Numbered from the stretch's first letter, positions 7,770-17,449 are shown. The stretch is DNA of 64,000 nt from an uncultured Methanolobus sp. (GCF_963667555.1 NZ_OY763421.1:2807562-2871561); one strand, 5' to 3'. Translations and numbers: made by a program. The notes: a model not told the origin generated them from the sequence alone.

Positions 7770-7879
7770 GCCCGGATAGCCTAGTCGGTTGGGGCGCCAG
7801 ACTCATAGGGAATAAAATTCCGTGCGTCCAAATCTCCTGAGATATCTGGAGGTCGCGTGTTCGAGTCACGCTCCGGGCA
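7770..7879 (+). tRNA. tRNA-Met (CAT), elongator, with intron
   Basis: The acceptor stem GCCCGGA pairs with TCCGGGC and is followed by A. The anticodon stem CCAGA/TCTGG encloses C-T-C-A-T-A before an insertion and A after it. Removing 7808-7843 (36 bases) restores a seven-base loop with anticodon CAT. The interruption after position 37 is the canonical archaeal site, cut by the splicing endonuclease at a bulge-helix-bulge. Elongator tRNA-Met introns are typical of the Methanosarcinales. A tRNA-Ile with a modified CAT anticodon cannot be fully excluded by eye, but the intron and acceptor stem favour Met. Confidence 0.92.
7808..7843 (+). other. tRNA-Met intron (bulge-helix-bulge)
   Basis: A 36-base insertion between A37 and A38 of the tRNA. 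The exon boundaries are set by rebuilding a seven-base anticodon loop; the exact cleavage bases are inferred. Confidence 0.85.
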
Positions 7880-7943
7880 CTCTTTCTTATTTTTCTTTTA
7901 TCACATCGTAAAGCATATATGCTGCAAGCCTGTAAGGTAAGTC

Positions 7944-10667
7944 ATGAACTTTCAGATACTGGATGCTGATTACATAGGACACGAAAGTGGCCCTGTGGTT
8001 CGTCTTTTTGGCAGAGCTGAAGACGGACAGAGCGTCTGCTGTTTTGTGCCTGGATTTGAACCTTATTTTTTCATGAATGCAGATGGGGAGCTTGATAAGC
8101 TTTCCACTATGTTAAAAGATAGGTTTGACGTGATCAGGAAGGTTGAGATTGTCCCTAAATTTGAACCTGTAGGTTATCAGGTATCAAAAAAGCCGATGTT
8201 GCGTATTACTACTATGGAGCCTCGTAATGTTCCTGAAATACGTGATGATGTTCTTACTCTTCCCGGTGCAAAGGAAGTATATGAAACAGATATCCTTTTC
8301 AGAAACCGTTTTATGATTGATATGGATCTTCATGGAATGGGCTGGGTTATGGCAGAGGGTATTTCTGAAAGTCCAGTCTCAGATGATCGTATCTATTGTG
8401 ATTCTGTTTTCACCGCAGCTTCAGTTAAAGAAACTGAAAAGCTCTCTGTTGCACCTCTTAAGCACGTATCGTTTGACATTGAATGTCTTCCTATAGACGG
8501 TTCAATGCCTGTGCCTGAGACATCTCCGGTTATTATGGTAAGTATGTCTTTCAGTCCTGCATTCAAAGGGCATGATACTCTTGTTCTTGTGTCCAAACAG
8601 GTGCAAGGTGCAGGTGATGATGTTCTGTGCTTTGATTCTGAGACTCAGATGCTTAACAGGTTCTTTGAGGTGTTCCAGGAATATGATGCTGATATCGTAT
8701 CCGGTTACAACATCAATGATTTTGATATTCCTTATATTGCTGACAGGGTAACTGTCCTTTCAAATTCAGGGGAAACTATCAGGCCGACAGTCGGGCGCGA
8801 TGGCAGGGTGCTGAGTTACCGCAAGATCGGCAACAGGACAATGGTGTCCATTCCTGGAAGGGTTGTAGTGGATGCGTTGCCACTTATCAGGAGTCAGTAC
8901 AGTCTTAAGCGTTATACTCTCAGGAATGTGGCAAAAGAGCTGCTGGATATGGAGAAACTGGATGTTGCGCCTTCTGAGATGGAAGAGTACTGGCGCGACT
9001 CCGGCGAGAAGCTCCTTAAGTTCATAGATTACGCGCGCAGGGACTCAGAGCTTGCAATAGAGTTGTTCCTGAAACTTCGCCTTCTTGACAAGCACATAGC
9101 AGTAGCCCAGGTAAGCGGTTCTCTACTTCAGGAAGTTGTTGACGGCGGCCAGACATCAATGGTTGATAACCTTCTTTTGAGAGAATATGGCAAACAGGAC
9201 AGGGTTATTCCTCCAAAGCCCAGTGATGAGCTTGTAGCTATGAGGAATCGCAGCAGTGAGGGTCTGAAGGGTGGCGAAGTACTTGAACCTAAAAAGGGCT
9301 TACTTGAGAACGTTGTGATCCTTGACTACAAATCACTTTATCCTACGATCATGATGGCTCATAACCTTTGTTATACGACCGTAGTGGAGCAAGACCGTCC
9401 TGCCGAAGGGGAAACTATAATTCCTCCATCAGGCGGGGAATTTGTTTCTGCTGACGTTTCCCGGGGTATAATGCCTTCCATCCTTGAAAGTCTCCTTCAG
9501 AGAAGGGTTGAGACCAAGAGGAAAATGAAAAATGCCGCAGACGAGTCTGAGTATCGTGTACTTGACGCAACTCAGCTTGCACTTAAGATACTGCTTAACA
9601 GTTTTTATGGTTATTCCGGTTACACCCGCGCAAGGCTTTACAGCCTGACACTTGCAAATGCCGTAACAAGCTTTGGAAGGGATAATATCCTCAATACTCG
9701 TTCTCTTATCAATGGAGGCATAAGCAAAGTCATCCTTAAAGATGGTTCTGCTTATTTTACCGAGGAACTTCCCTCAATTGGGGCAAATGACCACGTAGTA
9801 TCTCTTTCAGTGGTTTATGGTGATACTGACAGCGTGTTTGTCCAGTGTAGCTCCAAACAGGAAATTACTCTTGATGATGCAGGTCTTGTAGGGAGCAAGA
9901 TCGCTGCAACAGTCTCAGCTTCTCTTCCTGATCCAATGGAGCTTGAATTTGAGTCTATTGCAAAACGTGCCCTGTTCATAGCAAAGAAGCGCTACGCAAT
10001 TTGGGTGTTTGAAAAGTCTGGGGATGGCTGGAAGGACGACATCAAAGTAAAGGGCATGGAAACTGTGCGCAGGGATTGGTGTGAACTGACCTCCAAGACT
10101 CTTAATCGTATCCTTGAACTGGTGCTTAAGGAAGGTAAAGTAGAGGTCGCTGTGCAGCATGTTAGAAGTGTGGTCGATGGTGTAAGGAACATCGATGTCA
10201 GAAAAGACTCCGATATTATTGAAGATTTGACCATGACACGCATGTTCTCCAAGAAAGCTACCAGTTATAAGAACAAACAGCCGCATCTGACAGTAGCTGA
10301 AAAAATAGAGGAAAGAACAGGAACTCCTCCTCCTGTGGGGGAACGTATTCCATTTGTGATCATAGCAGGTAAGGATCTTTTTGTGAACCGTGCAGAAGAT
10401 CCAGAATACGTCAAGGAGAACAATATTCCTATTGATGTGGACTATTATATCAAAAAACAGTTGTTACCGCCAGTAGAGCGCATTCTGGGCGTTTTTGGTG
10501 TGGATATGGCAAACCTTGATTATGATTCTAAGCAAAAAGGTTTGTTCGACTTCTCGGACAAGCCGCAGGAATCTCCTGTCAAGAAGTTCAAACAAAAAGA
10601 AAAGGAAGTAATAGTTCCGCAGGCTCCTGTAAATAAAAAATCACAGAGCTCTCTGTTTGATTTCTAA
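7944..10667 (+). CDS. polB: Family B DNA-directed DNA polymerase
   Basis: Replicative or repair polymerase with 3'-5' exonuclease. The exonuclease motifs are present: FDIE at 177-180, YNINDFDIPYI near 255 and YARRDSELA near 355. The polymerase palm has motif A DYKSLYPT starting at Asp461, motif B KILLNSFYGYSGY near 550, and motif C YGDTDS with catalytic Asp627 and Asp629. All catalytic acids are intact. The C-terminus ends SQSSLFDF, a PCNA-interacting (PIP) box, and KQKGLFDF about 40 residues earlier may be a second. The 907-residue length is normal for this order. GGTAAG precedes the ATG. A tRNA-Met gene lies upstream on the same strand. Confidence 0.97.
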   Translation: MNFQILDADYIGHESGPVVRLFGRAEDGQSVCCFVPGFEPYFFMNADGELDKLSTMLKDRFDVIRKVEIVPKFEPVGYQVSKKPMLRITTMEPRNVPEIRDDVLTLPGAKEVYETDILFRNRFMIDMDLHGMGWVMAEGISESPVSDDRIYCDSVFTAASVKETEKLSVAPLKHVSFDIECLPIDGSMPVPETSPVIMVSMSFSPAFKGHDTLVLVSKQVQGAGDDVLCFDSETQMLNRFFEVFQEYDADIVSGYNINDFDIPYIADRVTVLSNSGETIRPTVGRDGRVLSYRKIGNRTMVSIPGRVVVDALPLIRSQYSLKRYTLRNVAKELLDMEKLDVAPSEMEEYWRDSGEKLLKFIDYARRDSELAIELFLKLRLLDKHIAVAQVSGSLLQEVVDGGQTSMVDNLLLREYGKQDRVIPPKPSDELVAMRNRSSEGLKGGEVLEPKKGLLENVVILDYKSLYPTIMMAHNLCYTTVVEQDRPAEGETIIPPSGGEFVSADVSRGIMPSILESLLQRRVETKRKMKNAADESEYRVLDATQLALKILLNSFYGYSGYTRARLYSLTLANAVTSFGRDNILNTRSLINGGISKVILKDGSAYFTEELPSIGANDHVVSLSVVYGDTDSVFVQCSSKQEITLDDAGLVGSKIAATVSASLPDPMELEFESIAKRALFIAKKRYAIWVFEKSGDGWKDDIKVKGMETVRRDWCELTSKTLNRILELVLKEGKVEVAVQHVRSVVDGVRNIDVRKDSDIIEDLTMTRMFSKKATSYKNKQPHLTVAEKIEERTGTPPPVGERIPFVIIAGKDLFVNRAEDPEYVKENNIPIDVDYYIKKQLLPPVERILGVFGVDMANLDYDSKQKGLFDFSDKPQESPVKKFKQKEKEVIVPQAPVNKKSQSSLFDF

Positions 10668-10691
10668 CTACTTTCGCCTGCTTTTTTAGAA

Positions 10692-11342
10692 TCAGTTCAG
10701 ATTCTTTCGCTGGGCATTTGCAATATATACTACGCTTTCACATATATTGCATGCGTGGTCTCCAATCCTCTCTATGTATCGGAGGACGAACAGGAGATGT
10801 GATGCATTGGTGATTATGCTTTCATCCGCTACCATCATCTCAATTAGCTCTTTTTCAATGGCATAGAATGCTCTGTCTATCTCATCATCTTTTTTTGCGG
10901 TGGTTTCTGCCAGTTCTGCATTATTTGTCTCAAAGGCTATCATCGCCTGTTCAAGCATATTACTTGCGGTTTCTGCCATTTTAGGGATATCTACAAGAGG
11001 TTTGACATGTTCTCCTTTCATCCTCTCGGCAATCTCTGCGATATTCACTGCCAGGTCGCTCATTCTCTCAATATCTATTGCTATCTTAAGACACGAGGTA
11101 ACAAATCTCATATCTCCTGCCGTGGGACTTTGGAGTGCAATGATCTGGGATATCGATCTTTCTATCTTCATTTCATAGTCATCGATGGGCTGATCTCCAT
11201 CGACAACACTTTTTGCAAGTTCCCTGTCAAGCTCTTTAAGTGCCTTTATCGAGTTATCAATGGCTATATTTGCCAATTTTCCCATTGCGCTTACATCACT
11301 TCTTAAAGTGTTAAGACTTTCATGGTATTTTGCTCGTGTCAT
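10692..11342 (-). CDS. phoU: PhoU-domain phosphate regulator (second copy, distal)
   Basis: A 216-residue protein with two PhoU helical bundles, each with the E/DxxxD metal motif (DDEIDRAFYAIEKEL; ERMSDLAVNIAEI; ERIGDHACNICE). PhoU proteins report on PstSCAB activity and limit phosphate uptake. It is closely similar in sequence and equal in length to the neighbouring PhoU at 11616-12266, so the two arose by duplication. Unlike that copy it is 273 bases away from the pst operon, and a minus-strand TATA element near 11446-11462 could give it its own promoter. It converges with polB. Confidence 0.92.
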   Translation of the reverse strand: MTRAKYHESLNTLRSDVSAMGKLANIAIDNSIKALKELDRELAKSVVDGDQPIDDYEMKIERSISQIIALQSPTAGDMRFVTSCLKIAIDIERMSDLAVNIAEIAERMKGEHVKPLVDIPKMAETASNMLEQAMIAFETNNAELAETTAKKDDEIDRAFYAIEKELIEMMVADESIITNASHLLFVLRYIERIGDHACNICESVVYIANAQRKNLN

Positions 11343-11615
11343 TTGTCCACCCTGATTATAATATAAGATTATCTTTATGGTTTTATACGTTTGTTATGTA
11401 TTTCAAGCGTTTTTACAGCACACAACATTCATTTATAAAAATCTACCTACTTATATATAAATATTCAGCTATTATGTAGTTTGATCTTATTTTCTGCTCT
11501 TTGTCAGGCTACTCTTTCAGATACTTATGATAGCGATTAACAAAAAAGTGAAGATTCTAGCCTTTTATATATTAGGCTTTAAATCTAATATTTTATCTGC
11601 TTATGTATTTAGATA
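11343..11615 (-). promoter_or_regulatory. AT-rich spacer with a promoter for the distal phoU
   Basis: The spacer is AT-rich. On the minus strand GAATATTTATATATAAGTAGG at about 11446-11466 is a good TATA candidate lying about 105 bases upstream of the distal phoU start. No reading frame is supported here. Confidence 0.5.
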
Positions 11616-12266
11616 TTAATTGAGATTTACTCTCTGGCCTGTAGCCATATATACAACACTCTCACAAATATTGCATGCGTGGTCTCCGAACCTTTCAAGG
11701 TAGCGGAGCACCAGCAGGAGATGTGATGCATTGGTAATGAGGGCTTTATCCTCTATCATCGATTCAATTAGCTTGGTTTGCGTTCCGTAGAAGAGTTTGT
11801 CAACTTCTTCATCTCTTCGGGCTGTAGATGCTGCAAGTTCGTGGTCAAGTGTCTCAAAGGCTTTGATTGTCTGCTGTAGCATCTCGTCGCATATTTCAGC
11901 CATTTTCAGAATATTGTTCAGATGTTCTGTATGTTCTTTGTCCATACATTTGGCAACGTTGGCAATATCCACTGCAAGATCACTCATTCTTTCAAGATCG
12001 ATAGCTATCTTGAAACAGGAAATTATCAGTCTCATATCTCCTGCAGTTGGATTCTGGCGTGCTATCAGCTGTGTGGAACACTTTTCGATTTTTAGTTCAT
12101 AATCATCGATTATCTCGTCACCCTGATAGATCATCTCTGCCAGTTCTGCATCCTGGGTTTTGAGCACCTGAATAGATCCAAGTATTGCTTCATTGGATAA
12201 TTTTCCCATTTCGATAATGTATCTTTTAAGCGTCCCCATATTTTGCTGAAATAAGTCCCTTGTCAT
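11616..12266 (-). CDS. phoU: PhoU phosphate transport regulator (pst operon copy)
   Basis: A 216-residue two-bundle PhoU protein with metal-binding motifs ERMSDLAVDIANV and ERFGDHACNICESVVY. It starts 6 bases after the pstB stop and is surely the last gene of the pst operon. Its role is to couple PstSCAB flux to phosphate control in the cytoplasm. Compared with the distal copy, the N-terminal region has diverged (RDLFQQNMGTLKRYIIEMG against RAKYHESLNTLRSDVSAMG), while both metal clusters are kept, so both copies are probably functional. Confidence 0.94.
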   Translation of the reverse strand: MTRDLFQQNMGTLKRYIIEMGKLSNEAILGSIQVLKTQDAELAEMIYQGDEIIDDYELKIEKCSTQLIARQNPTAGDMRLIISCFKIAIDLERMSDLAVDIANVAKCMDKEHTEHLNNILKMAEICDEMLQQTIKAFETLDHELAASTARRDEEVDKLFYGTQTKLIESMIEDKALITNASHLLLVLRYLERFGDHACNICESVVYMATGQRVNLN

Positions 12267-12272
12267 TTTGAT

Positions 12273-13043
12273 TCACCCGAATCTGCCAGTGATATAATCT
12301 TCTGTTTCTTTCTTCTGTGGATTTTCAAATACCTGGTTCGTCTCACCAAATTCTATCAGATCTCCCAGAAGGAAGAAAGCTGTATAATCAGAAATCCTGG
12401 CAGCCTGCTGCATGTTATGTGTAACAATGACGATAGTGTAATCTTTTTTCAGCTCCAGGATGAGGTCTTCTATCTTACTTGTGGATATGGGGTCCAGCGC
12501 ACTGCATGGTTCGTCAAAGAGGATCACTTCGGGTTTTACGGCGAGTGTCCTTGCAATACACAATCTCTGCTGCTGGCCACCACTGAGATCAAGGGCGGAT
12601 GCATCCAGTCTGTCTGATATCTCATTCCAGAGAGCTCCGGATTTGAGTGCATTTTCAACGATTCCTGGCATCTCTTTTTTGCTCATTCCATGGATCTTAG
12701 GTCCATAGGAAATATTGTCAAATATTGACATTGGGAATGGATTTGGTTTCTGGAAAACCATTCCAACTTTTTTTCTGAGATCAACAACGTCTGTTTCTTT
12801 GGAGTATATGTCTTCTCCATTAATGTTGACGTGTCCTTCGATCTTACAACTGGGAATAAGGTCATTCATCCTGTTAAGGCACCTGAGGAACGTGGATTTT
12901 CCACATCCTGACGGGCCTATAAATGCTGTAACGCTGTTTTTGGGAATATCTATCGATATGTCATGGAGTGCGTGATTGTCTCCATACCAGAGATTAAGGT
13001 TCTTAACCTCAATTTCGGTACCGTTATCGCTGGTTGCTGGCAT
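12273..13043 (-). CDS. pstB: Phosphate ABC transporter ATP-binding protein
   Basis: The ATPase subunit of the high-affinity phosphate importer. Walker [10 protein letters not shown] is at about 43-51, the Q-loop is [13 protein letters not shown], the signature LSGGQQQR is near 153, Walker B is [12 protein letters not shown] and the switch histidine is IVTHNM. The [10 protein letters not shown] segment after the Q-loop is typical of PstB. The length (256) is usual. It lies between pstA (49 bases upstream) and phoU (6 bases downstream). Confidence 0.97.
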   Translation of the reverse strand: MPATSDNGTEIEVKNLNLWYGDNHALHDISIDIPKNSVTAFIGPSGCGKSTFLRCLNRMNDLIPSCKIEGHVNINGEDIYSKETDVVDLRKKVGMVFQKPNPFPMSIFDNISYGPKIHGMSKKEMPGIVENALKSGALWNEISDRLDASALDLSGGQQQRLCIARTLAVKPEVILFDEPCSALDPISTSKIEDLILELKKDYTIVIVTHNMQQAARISDYTAFFLLGDLIEFGETNQVFENPQKKETEDYITGRFG

Positions 13044-13092
13044 ATGTTATCCTCTTGGTCTTAGTCTGATAATGAATTAGGCTTCGATTGGA

Positions 13093-13959
13093 TTATCTTT
13101 TTAGCTTTTTTCTGTAGTGTGATCTTACTGTTACTGCAACAATGTTCACACTTAGTACGATTATTAGCAGTATCAGGGCTGTACCGTATTGTATCGGTCT
13201 TGTCTGAGTAATGCTTGTGCCTGATGTTGCAAGCACGTAAAGGTGGTATGGCAATGCCATGAATTCTGAGTAGATTGAATTGGGAAGTCTTGGCAGGAAA
13301 TAAGCTGCTCCTGTGAGCAGAATCGGTGCAGTTTCGCCTGCTACTCTTCCAACACTGAGAATTGCTCCGGTTATCATTCCCGGGATTGCGGCTGGAAGGA
13401 CTACTCTTCTAATAGTTTCCCACTTAGTCACTCCTAGGGCAAGTGAGGCTTCCCTGTATTCTTTCGGTACTGTGATAAGTGCTTCCTGGCTTGCTCTTAT
13501 TATCACAGGAAGTATTAGCAGTGCAAGTGTCAGGGATGCAGAAAGGATCGAGGGGCCAAATCCAAGGTACTTTACAAACATTGCAAGTCCGAACAATCCA
13601 AAAACTACGGATGGTGTTCCTGCAAGGTTGCTGATAGCCATTTCAATTGCCCATGTTGTTTTCCCGGGTTTTGCATATTCTGTAAGGTAAATGGCTGAAA
13701 GCATGCCCAGTGGCATTGCAACGGCTATTGAGCATATAATGAGGTATGTTGTGCCGACTATTGCCGGGTATATTCCACCCTCTGTCATTCTATGCCTTGG
13801 CATCTCAGTAATGAATTCGATACTTAAGGCGCTGTATCCGTTGGATACTATATAGTAAAGGATTACCAGTACAAAGAGAACAACCAGTCCCGTTGCCAAT
13901 TTCAATAGCCCAAAGGCTATCTTCTCGTTTGTTTTTGCATTGGAAAACATGGTTATCAC
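13093..13959 (-). CDS. pstA: Phosphate ABC transporter permease PstA
   Basis: Inner-membrane permease with about six transmembrane segments in 288 residues. The EAA loop that contacts PstB is EASLALGVTKWETIRRVVLPAAIPG. The RPIQYGTALILLIIV end is typical of PstA. Its start overlaps the pstC stop by 4 bases, indicating translational coupling with its heterodimer partner. Confidence 0.96.
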   Translation of the reverse strand: MITMFSNAKTNEKIAFGLLKLATGLVVLFVLVILYYIVSNGYSALSIEFITEMPRHRMTEGGIYPAIVGTTYLIICSIAVAMPLGMLSAIYLTEYAKPGKTTWAIEMAISNLAGTPSVVFGLFGLAMFVKYLGFGPSILSASLTLALLILPVIIRASQEALITVPKEYREASLALGVTKWETIRRVVLPAAIPGMITGAILSVGRVAGETAPILLTGAAYFLPRLPNSIYSEFMALPYHLYVLATSGTSITQTRPIQYGTALILLIIVLSVNIVAVTVRSHYRKKLKR

Positions 13960-14843
13960 AGGTCGAACCTATATCTCCTTTTAATGTAGTTGGCTATGAT
14001 GTTGATTATGAATGTGGTAATGAAAAGTACGGAACCTATTGCAAAGAGTGCATGGAAGTGATCGCTTCCCTGCGGGACTTCTCCCATCTCAAGGGCGATC
14101 GTTGCTGTCATTGTTCTGACGGGTGCAAAAAGGCCAGAGGGGAATCCGGGGATTACGGCTGAGTTTCCTGTGACCATCATTACGGTCATTGTCTCGCCTA
14201 TCGCTCTTCCGATTCCAAGCATTACGGCTGCAGATATTCCTGAAAGGGCTGCAGGGACTGTTACTTTATATATGGTCTGCCACCTTGTGGAGCCCAGTGC
14301 AAGTGATCCTTCCTTGATGGATCTTGGAACTGCGCTAATGGCATCTTCTGATATTGATATGATCGTAGGCAAAGCCATGATGCCTAACATAATTGAACCT
14401 GTAAGTGCTGTCTGGCCCGTTGGGAGTCCGAGTGTCTTCTGTACTAATGGTACAAGTATGACTAGGCCAAAGAAACCATATACTACTGAAGGGATTCCTG
14501 CAAGGATTTCTGTAACTGGTTTCAGTAAATTGGCAACTTTAGGATTCGCAAGTTCTGAGATGTAAATTGCTGCTGCCAGTCCCAGTGGAACTGAGAATAA
14601 TATTGCTCCAGCAGTTACTATCAATGATCCGAGGAACAGTGGTAGTAGTCCGAAATGTTCCGGATCGGATGTTGGGTACCATTTAGTGTCGGTTAAAAAA
14701 CTACTAACCGGATAATTTTCAAATAATAATACTCCGTCACGGAATAAAAAAATACAAAGGAGGAAAAGGACAATAACTGCCACTGCTCCTGATGCAAAGA
14801 GAAGTGACTCAATGCCCTTTTCCTTCAGGTATCTGTTTAACAT
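13956..14843 (-). CDS. pstC: Phosphate ABC transporter permease PstC
   Basis: A 295-residue permease with about six membrane spans. The EAA loop reads EGSLALGSTRWQTIYKVTVPAALSG, and the AIGETMTVMMVTGN segment is characteristic of PstC. It follows pstS by 26 bases and overlaps pstA by 4 bases, forming the usual pstSCAB order. Confidence 0.96.
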   Translation of the reverse strand: MLNRYLKEKGIESLLFASGAVAVIVLFLLCIFLFRDGVLLFENYPVSSFLTDTKWYPTSDPEHFGLLPLFLGSLIVTAGAILFSVPLGLAAAIYISELANPKVANLLKPVTEILAGIPSVVYGFFGLVILVPLVQKTLGLPTGQTALTGSIMLGIMALPTIISISEDAISAVPRSIKEGSLALGSTRWQTIYKVTVPAALSGISAAVMLGIGRAIGETMTVMMVTGNSAVIPGFPSGLFAPVRTMTATIALEMGEVPQGSDHFHALFAIGSVLFITTFIINIIANYIKRRYRFDL

Positions 14844-14869
14844 CTATTCCTCTGATACCTGTGTTGTTT

Positions 14870-15790
14870 TTAGTTTACCGGGAAGTATCCGACGTCAGAT
14901 ACTATTTCCTGTCCGGCAGTGCTCATTACATAGTCTATGTATTCTTTTGCAAGTCCTGTTGGCTCACCATCTGTGTAGTAGTGAAGAGGTCTTGCAAGTG
15001 GGTAGTTTCCTGCCATGATGTTCTCAGGGGTTGCTTCTACAAAGCCTTCTCCGCCATCAAGTGCAAGTGCTGTGACTGTTTCATCAAGGTATGCGTAACC
15101 GATGTATCCGATTGCTCCTGCGTTCTGTCCAATTTCCTGTACGATTGCACCGGTTGCTGGCTGTACGAGTGCATCTGCACGGTATTCTTCATCAAGAAGC
15201 ACTTCTTCCTGGAAGTATCCATATGTTCCTGAGCTGCTGTCACGGGTGATTACTGTGATTGTAAGGTCTTCACCGCCGACATCTGCCCAGTTGCTAATGC
15301 TACCGTTGTAGATTGCCTTGAGCTGGTCAAAAGTGAGTTCTGTTATTGGGTTTTCAGGGTTTACGACTACTGCAATTCCGTCCCATGCGATTACATGTTC
15401 TACAGGGTTAATGCCGTTTGCCTCTGCATTTTCAATTTCAGAGTCCTTGATACTTCTTGAAGCCATTGCGATTTCAACTTCGCCGTCTACGAGTGCTGCA
15501 ATTCCAACACCTGATCCGCCACCAATTACGGTGATGTCTGCGTTAGGGTTTTCATACATGAACTCTTCAGCTTCTGCCTGTGAGAGTGGAAGTACTGTGT
15601 CTGATCCTTTGATCATAATGCTTCCGGTAGCGCCAGTAGTTTCGTCTCCTGTCGCACCGTCTTCTGTAGTTGTATCTCCATTATCTACACAACCGATCCC
15701 GATGAAGACGGCTGCAATAACCAACATTACTGCTGAATAAAGTGCAATGTTTTTGATTAATTTTCCTGATATCATATTCTGGTTCACCAT
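14870..15790 (-). CDS. pstS: Phosphate-binding lipoprotein PstS
   Basis: Extracellular phosphate receptor for the Pst importer. The N-terminal hydrophobic segment ends in a lipobox-like IGIGC near residue 34, followed by an acidic Thr/Gly linker. The periplasmic-binding fold shows the phosphate-contact motifs GSDTVLPLSQAEAEEF, GGGSGVGIAALVDGEV, ASRSIKDSE and TRDSSSGTYGYF. The length of 306 is usual. The alternative start at Met6 has GGTGAA upstream. The first gene of the operon, it has a promoter region with strong inverted repeats. Confidence 0.95.
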   Translation of the reverse strand: MVNQNMISGKLIKNIALYSAVMLVIAAVFIGIGCVDNGDTTTEDGATGDETTGATGSIMIKGSDTVLPLSQAEAEEFMYENPNADITVIGGGSGVGIAALVDGEVEIAMASRSIKDSEIENAEANGINPVEHVIAWDGIAVVVNPENPITELTFDQLKAIYNGSISNWADVGGEDLTITVITRDSSSGTYGYFQEEVLLDEEYRADALVQPATGAIVQEIGQNAGAIGYIGYAYLDETVTALALDGGEGFVEATPENIMAGNYPLARPLHYYTDGEPTGLAKEYIDYVMSTAGQEIVSDVGYFPVN

Positions 15791-15858
15791 TTTATTATGG
15801 ATTCTATGTAACTTGTCAGTGAACCATTACAAAATCGATACATAAGAGTTATGTAAGT

Positions 15859-15925
15859 ACAATATATATTCCTACTTCTTTAGTAGTTGAATATATTGTC
15901 TATATAGCTACTATTTAGCTATATA
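15859..15925 (-). promoter_or_regulatory. Inverted repeats in the pst promoter region
   Basis: Two dyads lie upstream of pstS. Bases 15901-15925 form a perfect 10-base inverted repeat, TATATAGCTA and TAGCTATATA, with a 5-base spacer CTATT. Bases 15859-15867 (ACAATATAT) and 15891-15899 (ATATATTGT) form a 9-base repeat spaced by 23. They sit 70-135 bases before the start codon among TATA-like sequence, as expected for repressor operators on a phosphate-regulated promoter. The binding protein is unknown. The divergent pyrC gene could share the region. Confidence 0.55.
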
Positions 15926-15994
15926 TTTTCTACATATTTTACTTCTTTCTGTCTATCATAAAAAGCATATACTTCTATAGGGATATAGGACTCT

Positions 15995-17365
15995 ATGCCT
16001 GATATTCTGATCAAGAACACCAAAGTCTTTGTTAATAATTATCTTCAACCCGCAGAGGTTCTTATTGAGGATGGAAAAATATCCCGTATCTCAAAAGAGA
16101 TAGATGTTCAGCGCTTGAACCAGGTCATTGATGCCAAAGGTTCACTTACTCTCCCTGCGGGTATTGATGTCCATGTCCATTTCCGCGAACCGGGCATGGT
16201 TGAAAAAGAAGACTGGTATACAGGATCATGCTCTGCCGCAGCAGGTGGTATTACGACTGTTATTGAACATCCTAATACTATTCCTCCTACAATTGATAAG
16301 AAAACCTTCAAGGATAAGCTCAAGATCGCTAACCGCAGTTCCATAGTTGATTTTGGACTATATGGCGGGGTGACCGGAAACATTGAAAAACTTCCTGGGT
16401 TGTGGGAAAGTGGCGCCACTGCTTTTGGTGAGATTTTCATGGCAGAATCAACTGGTGCTCTTAATATTGATGAGAAATGCCTTGATGAAGCACTGGCAGT
16501 GATGAAACAACTTGATGCATTGCCATGCATTCATGCGGAAGATGATAAGATCAGGCTGGAATGTGAGGCTTTTCTTAAGAACGATTATGCACCGGATTCT
16601 CACTCCCGCGCACGTCCTAACTATTGTGAAGCTTTTGCCGTTGAGAAGGCTATCAAACTAATACGAAAGAATGGTGTGAAGGCACATTTCTGTCATATAA
16701 GCGCTATGGAATCTGTAGGTCTTTTGCGTAAGGAACGCTATCTTGATTCTAAAGATGGACTTGCTCCCATGATCACAAGTGAGGCTGCACCGCATCATCT
16801 GTTCCTCTCAACTAAAGACTGGGATCGCCTTGGTTCGTTTGGTCGGATGAATCCTCCTCTGAGGGATCGCAGAAGCGTAAAGATGCTACTGAACTCTTTG
16901 AACGATGGTACTATTGATGTAGTGGCATCAGATCATGCGCCACATACTGAGGCTGAAAAGGATGTAGATATCAAGAGTGCTCCTTCCGGAGTTCCGGGCG
17001 TTGAGACTCTGGTTCCGCTGATGCTAGTTGCAGTAAAAAGGAATTTGTTGCCGCTGGGTAGAATGATAGATGTGACAAGTAAGAATCCTGCAAGGATATT
17101 CGGTCTGAATCGTTTTTCAAAAGGTGTTTTTGCTGAAGGTTATGATGCTGATATCATCATAGTTGACCATTCTAAAGTTACTGAGATCAAGGGAGACCAT
17201 CTCCACAGTAAGTGTGGTTGGACTCCTTATGAAGGTATGGACGGTATTTTCCCGGAATATACTATTGCCCGTGGGGAAATTGTATGGGATGGCGACCTGA
17301 TAGCACCAAGAGGTCGAGGAAATTTCCTTCCGGGTAGAGGTTTCACGTCAGGTGATTCTGAATAA
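15995..17365 (+). CDS. pyrC: Dihydroorotase
   Basis: Third step of pyrimidine synthesis: ring closure of carbamoyl-aspartate to dihydroorotate. An amidohydrolase of 456 residues with the metal motif DVHVHFREPG (His60, His62), further histidines in PCIHAED and KAHFCHISAM, and the catalytic Asp in ASDHAPHT. The family end GYDADIIIVD is present. The carboxylated lysine of some type I enzymes is not obvious by eye. It is divergent from pst and followed by a KaiC-like gene. Allantoinase is a related alternative, but in an archaeal setting dihydroorotase is far more likely. Confidence 0.94.
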   Translation: MPDILIKNTKVFVNNYLQPAEVLIEDGKISRISKEIDVQRLNQVIDAKGSLTLPAGIDVHVHFREPGMVEKEDWYTGSCSAAAGGITTVIEHPNTIPPTIDKKTFKDKLKIANRSSIVDFGLYGGVTGNIEKLPGLWESGATAFGEIFMAESTGALNIDEKCLDEALAVMKQLDALPCIHAEDDKIRLECEAFLKNDYAPDSHSRARPNYCEAFAVEKAIKLIRKNGVKAHFCHISAMESVGLLRKERYLDSKDGLAPMITSEAAPHHLFLSTKDWDRLGSFGRMNPPLRDRRSVKMLLNSLNDGTIDVVASDHAPHTEAEKDVDIKSAPSGVPGVETLVPLMLVAVKRNLLPLGRMIDVTSKNPARIFGLNRFSKGVFAEGYDADIIIVDHSKVTEIKGDHLHSKCGWTPYEGMDGIFPEYTIARGEIVWDGDLIAPRGRGNFLPGRGFTSGDSE

Positions 17366-17449
17366 GTGTGTTCATAGTTTAGGATGTGTGTTCACAATAC
17401 CATAACATTTTAAATATATAATCACCTATTATGTACATATGGTGGTGTG

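Noticed and set aside
8393..10286. Long minus-strand frames within polB
   Set aside because: Shadows of a strongly supported polymerase gene; no homology or ribosome-binding sites.
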